A DNA stretch of 5,243 nt from Oscillospiraceae bacterium (GTDB lineage: Bacteria; Bacillota_A; Clostridia; Oscillospirales; Oscillospiraceae). The notes beneath the pieces are model-generated. The model worked only from the letters and a program-made list of their open reading frames with translations, was not told the origin of the DNA and did no database searches. The position numbers and the translations under genes were made by a program. Numbering within the stretch: position 1 is the first letter of the stretch; each line of letters opens with the position of its first letter. The stretch is taken from the NCBI GenBank assembly GCA_031265965.1, contig JAISBX010000069.1, positions 1-5,243 on the forward strand, read 5' to 3'. Of the stretch, positions 1 through 5,243 are shown piece by piece.

Positions 1-34
1 GTTTGCGGTCTTTGACAGGCGCGTGAACAGGCAT
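1..34 (-). CDS. 5' end of an unidentified gene (partial, runs off the left edge)
   Basis: On the minus strand an ATG at 34-32 opens a frame reading MPVHAPVKDRK to the window edge without a stop. The sequence GGGGGT (47-42) lies about 8 nt upstream of the ATG, a near match to a Shine-Dalgarno GGAGGT, and a plausible promoter lies further upstream at 78-106. Together these favour a real start over chance. Eleven residues are too few to name a product, and I do not recognise them. The gene lies in the same direction as the membrane protein gene and tgt, about 100 bp downstream of the former, and seems to have its own promoter. It could still be a chance ATG; the sequence to the left would settle it. 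Confidence 0.5.
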   Translation of the reverse strand, partial: MPVHAPVKDRK

Positions 35-52
35 ATGAATTACCCCCGCGAC

Positions 53-82
53 ATTATATGTTGCTCGATCCGCACATATAAT
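53..82. repeat. Perfect 9-bp inverted repeat, operator-like
   Basis: ATTATATGT (53-61) and ACATATAAT (74-82) are exact reverse complements separated by 12 bp, so the half-site centres are 21 bp apart, about two helical turns. The right arm overlaps the -10 box at 78-83 and the left arm lies just past the predicted transcription start. This is where a repressor operator usually sits. The stem is almost all A/T and has no following T-tract, so an intrinsic terminator is unlikely. Each arm also contains a TATAAT on opposite strands, so symmetry from two -10-like boxes is an alternative explanation. Confidence 0.4.
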
Positions 83-106
83 ACTATTCTGGCAGCGGGA
101 TTGCAA
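78..106 (-). promoter_or_regulatory. Candidate sigma-A promoter for the left-edge gene
   Basis: Read on the minus strand there is TTGCAA (106-101) as -35 (4 of 6 consensus matches), a 17-bp spacer, and TATTAT (83-78) as -10 (5 of 6 matches). The predicted start is near position 71, giving a leader of about 37 nt that includes the GGGGGT ribosome-binding site. A second box, TATAAT at 58-53, is a better -10 match but would start transcription inside the ribosome-binding site and has a poor -35. The assignment is by eye only. Confidence 0.45.
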
Positions 107-134
107 CGAAATTTATTGAGACGCTTTGCCCCTT

Positions 135-839
135 TTAATCAATATCTTCGCCGATTTTGGTGAGTATAAAGCGGCGGACAAACCGGCCTTCGCGGCCCTC
201 GCCGCGACGCGCTATATAGAGATATCCGAGCGCTGAGAACACTGCGGCACCCAGAAAGTTGACTAGGAGGTCTTTCATCGTGTCGTACAGCCCAATATCA
301 ATATATCCGCTGATAAGCGTATTTTTCTGCATATCCGTGCCTAACAATACGTCCATTCCAAACTCGAAGAACTCCCAAACGACGCCTATTGTCATTGAGA
401 AGCAGAATGCGAAGATTGCGACAAATACGGGAGATAGATTAATTGCGAATCTGTCTTCACGATTGAGTATGTCGATGAGCGCAAGGCCTATCGCCGCCGC
501 GAGAAAACCGTTAGCGGTGTGCAACATGGTATCCCAGCCCTTAACGTTAACGTAATACCCGGCTATCTCGCCGAGTATCTCAGCTGCGAATATAAAAAAG
601 AGCACGATAGCCTCTAAGGTATCGGGTACGTCAATTTTGATGCGTTTCTCGAAAAACGACGGGATGGTGAACAGAATCAGCGTCAACACGCACATCAACA
701 CATTTTCCCAGTTGGAGTTGAATATCTGCGCCACAAGTACGCCCACTACAAATACCCGTAGCACAACGTAGAGCGCGAACAACCGCGGATTGCGCTTTAT
801 GCCGCGCGACACCTCACCCAGCTGTGTTTTTATTTTCAC
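135..839 (-). CDS. Polytopic membrane protein, DUF2238 / E. coli YjdF-like (function unknown)
   Basis: A 234-residue integral membrane protein with about six hydrophobic helices by eye (roughly residues 20-40, 45-62, 74-94, 108-124, 135-155, 189-209) and a basic N-terminus and basic C-terminal tail, suggesting both ends are cytoplasmic. Charged residues lie in or beside the helices: E87 and E91 in EILGEIAGYY, D103 and H107 in WDTMLH, E156, E159 and D163 in VVWEFFEFGMD, and D186, D190 and N194 in YDTMKDLLVN. The order 'D..xH, GxxWExxE, DTxxDL' resembles the DUF2238 family that includes the E. coli inner-membrane protein YjdF (not the unrelated soluble B. subtilis YjdF). The biochemical role of that family is not established, to my knowledge; metal binding or transport would be guesses. 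The gene follows tgt by 92 bp on the same strand, so cotranscription is possible. Family assignment is from memory of motifs and is moderate. Confidence 0.6.
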   Translation of the reverse strand: MKIKTQLGEVSRGIKRNPRLFALYVVLRVFVVGVLVAQIFNSNWENVLMCVLTLILFTIPSFFEKRIKIDVPDTLEAIVLFFIFAAEILGEIAGYYVNVKGWDTMLHTANGFLAAAIGLALIDILNREDRFAINLSPVFVAIFAFCFSMTIGVVWEFFEFGMDVLLGTDMQKNTLISGYIDIGLYDTMKDLLVNFLGAAVFSALGYLYIARRGEGREGRFVRRFILTKIGEDID

Positions 840-851
840 CGCAATTTCTCC
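837..851 (-). promoter_or_regulatory. GTG start and ribosome-binding site of the membrane protein gene
   Basis: The start codon is GTG (839-837). GGAG (851-848) precedes it by 8 nt, good spacing for a Shine-Dalgarno site. The nearby ATG at 853-851 is out of frame with the protein, so the GTG is the best supported start. Confidence 0.6.
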
Positions 852-895
852 ATTCCAGAAAAGCGCCTTTCCGCCAAATTTTCTATTTCAGCTTC

Positions 896-928
896 AGTAT
901 ACACGATTCCGACAAAGAATAATTTCAA
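896..928 (-). promoter_or_regulatory. Weak candidate promoter between tgt and the membrane protein gene
   Basis: On the minus strand TATACT (901-896) matches the -10 consensus at 5 of 6 positions and would give a leader of about 50 nt. The only good -35 match, TTGAAA (928-923), is 21 bp away, which is too far for a standard promoter; a closer hexamer, TTATTC (922-917), matches poorly. No hairpin with a T-tract is visible in 840-931, so readthrough from tgt is at least as likely. Confidence 0.2.
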
Positions 929-931
929 ATT

Positions 932-2062
932 TTACAGTTTTTTCGTCAGGCGCTCGGAGTATTCCGCGCGGAACGAGTCGAATACGCCGCGCTCTATGGC
1001 TTCGCGGATACGCGACATGAGGGTGTTGTAGAAAAGCAGATTGTGCGCAACGGCGAGGCGCATGGCGAGCATTTCGCCGGAGCGGAACAGGTGCCGGATA
1101 TACGCGCGCGAGTGGCGCGAGCACGCGGGGCAGCGGCAGCCGCTCTCGACGGGCCTGCCGTCGGTCTTGTACTTCTCGTTGTTTATGTTTATAACGCCGT
1201 CCCACGTGTAGAACCGCCCGTGGCGCCCGTTGCGCGCGGGCATAACGCAGTCGAACATATCGACGCCGCGCGCGGCGGCCTCGATTATATTTGACGGCGT
1301 GCCCACACCCATCAGGTATCTGGGTCGATCTTTCGGCATATGTTCCTCCACAAGCTCGATAGTATCGTACATTTCGTTGACTGTTTCCCCCACCGCCAGC
1401 CCGCCTATGGCGTATCCCGGAAGATCCAGCTCAGCTATGCTTTTCATGTGCTCCACGCGCAGATCCGGAAACACGGCGCCCTGATTTATGCCGAACAGCA
1501 TTTGCCCGGGATTTATGGCGCCGCCGCGCGCGCGCAGGCGCTCCAGCTCGTCGCGGCACCTGACGAGCCAGCGGTACGTGCGGTCGGCCGACTGCTTCAC
1601 ATACTGGTACGGCGACGGTATCTGTATGCACTCGTCAAGCGCCATCGCTATGTCCGAGCCGAGCTCCGACTGTATATCCACGCTGTCCTCCGGCGAGAGG
1701 AATATCCTGCGCCCGTCAACGTGCGAGCTGAACAGAGCGCCCTCCTCCGTTATTTTCCGCCGTCCGGCGAGCGAAAATATCTGAAAACCCCCGCTGTCGG
1801 TGAGTACGGGTCCGTCCCACGCCATAAAGCCGTGGAGGCCGCCCAGCGCGCGCACAATGCCGCTGCCCGGCCTGACGTGCAGATGATACGTGTTAGCCAG
1901 AACTATCTGGCAATCCGCGGCGCGCAGATCCGCGGACGACAGCGCCCCCTTTATGGCGCCCTGAGTCGCGACGTTCATAAACGCCGGCGTATGGACGTCG
2001 CCGTGCGGCGTCGTAAGCACGCCGAGCCGGGCGTGTCCGCTCTCTTTTATCAGCTTCATCAT
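932..2062 (-). CDS. tgt: tRNA-guanine(34) transglycosylase (queuine tRNA-ribosyltransferase)
   Basis: This cytoplasmic enzyme exchanges guanine 34 in the anticodon of Asp, Asn, His and Tyr tRNAs for a queuosine precursor (preQ1 in most bacteria). The 376-residue product is the usual family length. Using the ATG at 2062 as residue 1: LTDSGG holds the conserved Asp (D89); DEC at 143-145 and GGLAVGE at 220-226 form the base pocket, with Cys and Val as in bacterial preQ1-using enzymes; FDCVMPARNGR carries the nucleophile Asp (D271); and C309, C311, C314 and H340 form the zinc site. The frame stays open to an ATG at 2248, but homology begins only at MMKLIKESGHARLG, and the upstream part overlaps asnB. 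An AAGGCGG (2080-2074) lies 11 nt before the chosen ATG. ATGs at 2089 (MYFKAERTY added) and 2059 are the alternatives. No queuosine synthesis genes or queA are adjacent. Motifs make the identity very secure. Confidence 0.97.
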   Translation of the reverse strand: MMKLIKESGHARLGVLTTPHGDVHTPAFMNVATQGAIKGALSSADLRAADCQIVLANTYHLHVRPGSGIVRALGGLHGFMAWDGPVLTDSGGFQIFSLAGRRKITEEGALFSSHVDGRRIFLSPEDSVDIQSELGSDIAMALDECIQIPSPYQYVKQSADRTYRWLVRCRDELERLRARGGAINPGQMLFGINQGAVFPDLRVEHMKSIAELDLPGYAIGGLAVGETVNEMYDTIELVEEHMPKDRPRYLMGVGTPSNIIEAAARGVDMFDCVMPARNGRHGRFYTWDGVININNEKYKTDGRPVESGCRCPACSRHSRAYIRHLFRSGEMLAMRLAVAHNLLFYNTLMSRIREAIERGVFDSFRAEYSERLTKKL

Positions 2063-2174
2063 ATAGGTTCGTTCCGCCTTAAAATACATAAGTTTATCCC
2101 GTACGCGCATACAATTTTGTAAGGCACAGGGCCGCGGGGCCGGTATCAGTAAGTCAGCGGGAGGTAAACACAGC
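2063..2174. promoter_or_regulatory. Divergent tgt/asnB regulatory region
   Basis: This 112-bp region must hold promoters for both genes unless they lie inside coding sequence. For tgt (minus strand), TTACAA (2122-2117), 18 bp, then GATAAA (2098-2093) is a weak candidate. It would start near 2086, downstream of the ATG at 2089, and so would favour the 2062 start. For asnB (plus strand), the -10-like boxes are TAAAAT (2080-2085) and TACAAT (2110-2115), neither with a convincing -35. The asnB ribosome-binding site GGGAGGT (2159-2165) is strong and well spaced. The region is too short for a T-box leader, and I see none. Confidence 0.4.
2092..2169 (+). other. Possible long-range leader structure masking the asnB ribosome-binding site
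   Basis: GTTTATCCCG (2092-2101) can pair with CGGGAGGTAAAC (2158-2169), which contains the asnB Shine-Dalgarno sequence. The pairing is five base pairs, a two-nucleotide GG bulge, then five more. If the transcript begins at or before 2092, as the TAAAAT box at 2080-2085 would predict, the ribosome-binding site could be partly hidden. If it begins from the TACAAT box at 2110, the first arm is absent and the structure cannot form. The first arm also covers the candidate tgt -10 box. This may be coincidence. Confidence 0.2.
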
Positions 2175-4013
2175 ATGTGCGGGATTGCGGGACAGGTGGG
2201 CTTGGACGACTTTGACGCCGAGCGGTTGACCGAGGTATATGAGGACATGAAATATGTCCTGCGCAGACGCGGGCCGGATCAGAGCGGCGTGTACATAGAC
2301 AGGGGGACGGCGCTCATACACACGCGCCTGTGCGTCATAGACGTCGAAAACGGACGGCAGCCCATGGAATTCCGGGAGGGGCCGCGAAAATTTGTGCTCG
2401 TATACAACGGGGAGCTGTACAACACAGACGAGCTGCGCGAGGAGCTTACGTCTCTCGGGCACAACCTCACGACGCGTTCCGACACGGAGATCCTCGGCCG
2501 CGCGTATATGCAGTGGGGCGAGGACGTCGTGGAGCATCTTAACGGGATATTCGCGTTCGCGGTCTGGGAGGAGTACACAAGAAGGCTGTTTTTGGCGCGT
2601 GACAGGATAGGCGTCAAGCCGCTGTTCTACGCGCTCCGGGGCGGTACTATAATATTCGCGTCCGAGATAAAGGCGCTGCTCCGGCACCCCATGCTGCGGG
2701 CGTCCGCCGACGAGACGACTATAGCGGAGCTGATCCTGCTCGGGCCGGGGCACACGCCGGGCTCCGGCGTCTTTCGCGGCATCTACGAGCTTGAGGGCGG
2801 CATGTGCGCGACGTACACCCAGCGCGGCTTTTCAAAGCGCCGGTACTGGGAGCTCACCGACGGCGAGACGGACGACACGTATGAACAGGCTGTCGAAAAG
2901 GTGCGGGCGCTCGTGGTGGACGCCGTGCAACGGCAGCTCGTGTCGGACGTACCCGTCTGTACATTTTTGTCCGGAGGCCTCGACTCCAGCGCGATATCCT
3001 CGATAGCGGACGGCTATATGCGCTCCTCAGGAGAGCGGCTGCGCACGTTCTCTGTCGGGTACAGGGACAACGAGAAGTATTTCAAGGCGGGAGTGTTCCA
3101 GCCAAACAGCGACAGCGACTATATCGGGTATATGAACGACGCGCTCGCGGCGGAACACTTCGATGTGACTCTGGACAACGAGGAGCTCGCCGACGCGCTG
3201 TACGAGGCGGTCGACGCGCGCGACCTGCCGGGCATGGCGGATGTTGACGCGTCGCTGCTCCTGTTTTGCCGCGAGATAAAGAAACACGCCACCGTGGCGC
3301 TGTCCGGTGAGTGCGCCGACGAGATATTCGGCGGATACCCGTGGTATACGGACAGGGAGGTGAGGTCGCGCTCCGGCTTCCCGTGGGCGCGGTCAGACGA
3401 GCTGCGCGCCTCGTTCCTGCGCCCCGAGTTCACGCAAACGCTCGACGTGGAGCGGTACGCCATGTGCAGATACGACGACACGGTCAGGAACAGCCACGTC
3501 CTCCCGTCGCGCGGGGCGGACGAGCGGCGGATGCGCGAGATGGTCAACCTGAATTTCAAGTGGTTCATGCAGACGCTGCTGACGCGCAAGGACGCCATGA
3601 GCATGTACTCCGGTCTGGAGGTGCGAGTCCCGTTTTGCGACCACAGGATAGCCGAATACCTGTACACGCTCCCTTGGGAGTACAAAAACCGCGGCGGCGT
3701 CGAGAAGGGTCTGCTGCGCGATGCCGTATCGGACCTCCTGCCGCGCGAGATACTCGAGCGCAAAAAGAGCCCGTATCCCAAGACGCACAATCCGCGCTAT
3801 CTCGCCATAGTCTCCGAACGCCTGCGCGCCGTGCTGTCTGACGGGAACTCGCCGCTGCTCGATGTGGTAAGGCGCGAGGCGCTCGAGGCGCTGCTGGACA
3901 GCCGCGAGAACACGCCGTGGTACGGACAGTTGATGACAACGCCGCAGACGATCGCCTATTTCCTGCAATTCAACTACTGGCTGACTAAATACCACGTGGA
4001 TATCCTCGTTTGA
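2175..4013 (+). CDS. asnB: Asparagine synthetase, glutamine-hydrolysing
   Basis: The enzyme makes asparagine from aspartate, ATP and glutamine in the cytoplasm. The N-terminal class II glutamine amidotransferase domain (about 2-200) starts MCGIAG with Cys2 as nucleophile once Met is removed. It has the expected R51 (HTRLCVID), N78 and E80 (YNGELYN) and D103 (RSDTE). The synthetase domain (about 230-600) has the ATP pyrophosphatase loop SGGLDSS (266-272), SGECADEIFGGY (377-388) and the LTRKDAMSMYSGLEVRVPF block (469-487). At 612 residues it is longer than the roughly 554-residue E. coli AsnB and matches the longer Firmicutes type; the KYFKAGVFQPNSDSDY segment (301-316) is typical of that clade. 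The start is fixed by Cys2 and by GGGAGGT nine nt upstream. The gene is divergent from tgt and converges on the aminotransferase gene that probably supplies its aspartate. No defect is seen. Confidence 0.97.
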   Translation: MCGIAGQVGLDDFDAERLTEVYEDMKYVLRRRGPDQSGVYIDRGTALIHTRLCVIDVENGRQPMEFREGPRKFVLVYNGELYNTDELREELTSLGHNLTTRSDTEILGRAYMQWGEDVVEHLNGIFAFAVWEEYTRRLFLARDRIGVKPLFYALRGGTIIFASEIKALLRHPMLRASADETTIAELILLGPGHTPGSGVFRGIYELEGGMCATYTQRGFSKRRYWELTDGETDDTYEQAVEKVRALVVDAVQRQLVSDVPVCTFLSGGLDSSAISSIADGYMRSSGERLRTFSVGYRDNEKYFKAGVFQPNSDSDYIGYMNDALAAEHFDVTLDNEELADALYEAVDARDLPGMADVDASLLLFCREIKKHATVALSGECADEIFGGYPWYTDREVRSRSGFPWARSDELRASFLRPEFTQTLDVERYAMCRYDDTVRNSHVLPSRGADERRMREMVNLNFKWFMQTLLTRKDAMSMYSGLEVRVPFCDHRIAEYLYTLPWEYKNRGGVEKGLLRDAVSDLLPREILERKKSPYPKTHNPRYLAIVSERLRAVLSDGNSPLLDVVRREALEALLDSRENTPWYGQLMTTPQTIAYFLQFNYWLTKYHVDILV

Positions 4014-4021
4014 AACGCGCT

Positions 4022-5239
4022 TTAGGCCTCCGGAGCCTTCGCGGCCGCGCCTCCGGAGACAAAGCGCTCCAGCCGGTCGAGCCCACGGGCTATCTCGTCC
4101 ATCGACGCGGCGTACGTCAGGCGTATATAGTTAGGAGCGCCAAAGCCCGAGCCCGACACCATGGCGACAAGCTCGTTTTTGAGCAGTGACAGCGCGAAGT
4201 CGTCGCCGCTGCGTATGGTACGCCCGCCGAGCGTCCGCCCGAGCTGCTTGTCTATGTTTATCATAATATAAAACGCGCCGTCCGGCTTCACGCAGCTTAT
4301 GCCGTCTATCGCGTCTATGCGGGCGACAGCGTAGTCGCGCCGCCTCTCGAATTCGGAGCGCATGGCCTCGCGGCTGTCCTGGCTGCCCGTGAGCGCCTTG
4401 AGCGCGGCGTACTGCGATATGGTGGACGGAGCGAACGTTGAGTGGCTCAGATAGCTCTCCATGACGCCGGCTATGCCGCTGTTCGTCGCGCTGTAGCCTA
4501 TGCGCCAGCCCGTCATCGAGTAGGACTTGGACAGCCCGTTTATGAGTATCGTGCGCTCCTTTATGTCGCCGCCGAGCGAGGCTACGCTGACGAATTTCTT
4601 GCCGCCGTATACGAGGCTGCTGTAAATTTCGTCCGCCAATATATACAGGTCGTGGCGCGCGCAGACCTTCGCGAGCGCCCGAAGCTCGTTGACGCTGTAC
4701 AGCGTGCCCGTCGGGTTCGACGGATTGTTTATTATTATGAGCTTCGTTTCCGCCGTTATCGCGGCCTCGAGGCTTTTGGGATCCAGCTTGAAGCCGTCCG
4801 CGCGCGTCGTCTCGACTATGACGGGCACTCCGTACGCCATGCGCACCGCCTCGGTATACGTCACCCAGTACGGGGACGGGATTATGACCTCGTCGCCCGG
4901 ATTGAGCAGCGTCATGAGCGCGATGTACACGCTGTGCTTAGCCCCGCTCGCCACAACTATCTGGCCCGGCTCGTAGCTGACGCCGAAGTCCGCGCGCAGC
5001 CGCTCGGCGACCGCCCTTCGCAGCTCGATTATGCCGGCGCTCGACGTATATTTCGTCATGCCCGCGTCAATGGCCGCGCGCGCCGCCTCCTTTATATTGT
5101 CGGGCGTGTCGACGTCGGGCTCTCCGGCGCCAAACCCGATCACGTCGAGCCCCTCCGACCTCATCTGTTTGGCAAGACTGTCTACCGCAAGCGTGGCGGA
5201 CGCCCGCACCGACAGCGCAATGTTAGATAACCCTTTCAT
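4022..5239 (-). CDS. PLP-dependent class I aminotransferase, aspartate aminotransferase type
   Basis: This 405-residue fold-type I aminotransferase belongs to the Igamma group of bacterial aspartate aminotransferases, which interconvert aspartate and 2-oxoglutarate with oxaloacetate and glutamate; some also act on prephenate. Visible features in order are GFGAGEPDVDTP (35-46), SGAKHS (98-103), SPYW (122-125), NNPSNPTG (171-178, with N175 contacting PLP), DEIYSSLVY (203-211), SKSYSMTGWRIGY with the PLP Schiff-base lysine K238 and R247, and NYIRLTYA with the substrate carboxylate arginine R373. K101 aligns with the lysine that Thermus aspartate aminotransferase uses to bind the distal carboxylate, which supports a dicarboxylic substrate. 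The alanine-rich tail SGGAAAKAPEA is slightly longer than usual. The ATG is 4 bases from the window edge, so its ribosome-binding site cannot be seen, but MKGLSN...TLAVDSLAK is a normal family N-terminus. Exact substrate is inferred; aspB-like is likely. Confidence 0.92.
   Translation of the reverse strand: MKGLSNIALSVRASATLAVDSLAKQMRSEGLDVIGFGAGEPDVDTPDNIKEAARAAIDAGMTKYTSSAGIIELRRAVAERLRADFGVSYEPGQIVVASGAKHSVYIALMTLLNPGDEVIIPSPYWVTYTEAVRMAYGVPVIVETTRADGFKLDPKSLEAAITAETKLIIINNPSNPTGTLYSVNELRALAKVCARHDLYILADEIYSSLVYGGKKFVSVASLGGDIKERTILINGLSKSYSMTGWRIGYSATNSGIAGVMESYLSHSTFAPSTISQYAALKALTGSQDSREAMRSEFERRRDYAVARIDAIDGISCVKPDGAFYIMINIDKQLGRTLGGRTIRSGDDFALSLLKNELVAMVSGSGFGAPNYIRLTYAASMDEIARGLDRLERFVSGGAAAKAPEA
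4026..4058. repeat. GC-rich direct/inverted repeat at the 3' end of the aminotransferase gene
   Basis: GCCTCCGGAG occurs at 4026-4035 and 4049-4058. Its core CTCCGGAG is self-complementary, so the copies are both direct repeats and an 8-bp potential stem, with a 15-nt loop containing the palindrome GCGGCCGC (4041-4048). The block encodes the alanine/glycine-rich tail of the aminotransferase and lies just past the asnB stop. A stable hairpin is possible in transcripts from either strand, but no T-tract follows on either side, so it is not a standard intrinsic terminator. It may just reflect GC-rich Ala/Gly/Pro codons. Confidence 0.35.
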
Positions 5240-5243
5240 ATCG

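Noticed and set aside
12..39. Plus-strand TTGACA with TATGAA 16 bp later
   Set aside because: The -35 match is perfect, but the -10 is weak and no plus-strand gene follows; the hexamer falls inside the likely minus-strand coding start.
2..163. Plus-strand open frame from the left edge to TGA at 161-163 (begins FAVFDRRVNRHMNY)
   Set aside because: It is about 53 codons without recognisable motifs, contains rare-looking AGG/AGA/ATA/TGT codons, overlaps the end of the membrane protein gene, and covers a better supported minus-strand promoter, ribosome-binding site and start.
863..876. GAAAGGCGCTTTTC (minus strand) as a possible terminator between tgt and the membrane protein gene
   Set aside because: The apparent symmetry leaves a loop too small to form a hairpin, and no T-tract follows.
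1340..2122. Long open frame (260 codons) antisense to tgt
   Set aside because: Low-complexity, Arg/Ala/His-rich translation without domain motifs, fully opposite a secure gene; typical of antisense frames in GC-rich DNA.
2130..2141. GGCC-GCGG-GGCC mini hairpin in the asnB leader
   Set aside because: Only a 4-bp stem, no T-tract; too weak to call an attenuator or riboswitch.
3119..3995. Minus-strand open frames inside asnB (223 and 200 codons)
   Set aside because: They overlap each other and a complete asnB with all catalytic motifs; their translations look like Ser/Arg-rich shadow sequence.
4007..4017. CGTTTGAAACG palindrome over the asnB stop codon
   Set aside because: One central base leaves no RNA loop, and it lies at a coding end with no promoter nearby; likely chance.
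4442..5230. Long open frame (262 codons) antisense to the aminotransferase gene
   Set aside because: Same reasoning: Arg/Val/Ala-rich translation with no motif, mirrored from a complete conserved gene.

Overview
The window looks like an ordinary chromosomal housekeeping segment from a GC-rich bacterium, most likely a member of the Clostridia/Firmicutes (inference). The clues are the 'MNVATQ...', 'SSHVDGRRIF' and 'MPARNGRHG' wording of the tRNA-guanine transglycosylase, the roughly 610-residue AsnB with a 'CADEIFGGYPW' motif, and frequent ATA isoleucine codons despite high GC. I saw no phage, insertion sequence, CRISPR, tRNA or rRNA signal.

Layout. At the left edge, positions 1-34 on the minus strand look like the first 11 codons of a gene running out of the window. 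Upstream of it are a Shine-Dalgarno-like GGGGGT, a plausible sigma-A promoter (TTGCAA-17 bp-TATTAT) and a perfect 9-bp inverted repeat over the -10/start region. Next on the minus strand is a small polytopic membrane protein (135-839, GTG start) resembling the DUF2238 family of E. coli YjdF. Upstream of it, same strand, is tgt (932-2062), encoding the queuosine-pathway tRNA-guanine transglycosylase with all catalytic and zinc residues in place. A 112-bp divergent intergenic region (2063-2174) separates tgt from asnB (2175-4013, plus strand), a complete glutamine-dependent asparagine synthetase. asnB converges, with only 8 bp between stop codons, on a complete class I aminotransferase of the aspartate aminotransferase Igamma type (4022-5239, minus), whose start is 4 bases from the right edge.

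Functionally, the aminotransferase (oxaloacetate + glutamate to aspartate, if the assignment holds) and AsnB (aspartate + glutamine + ATP to asparagine) are consecutive biosynthetic steps. They are convergent, so they are neighbours rather than an operon. tgt and the membrane protein may be cotranscribed (92-bp gap, same strand), but no functional link can be shown from sequence alone.

I found no convincing undescribed system. The items most worth a second look are the operator-like inverted repeat at 53-82, a possible structure masking the asnB ribosome-binding site, and the tgt-linked membrane protein with conserved charged residues. The left ~930 bp are visibly more AT-rich than the rest.
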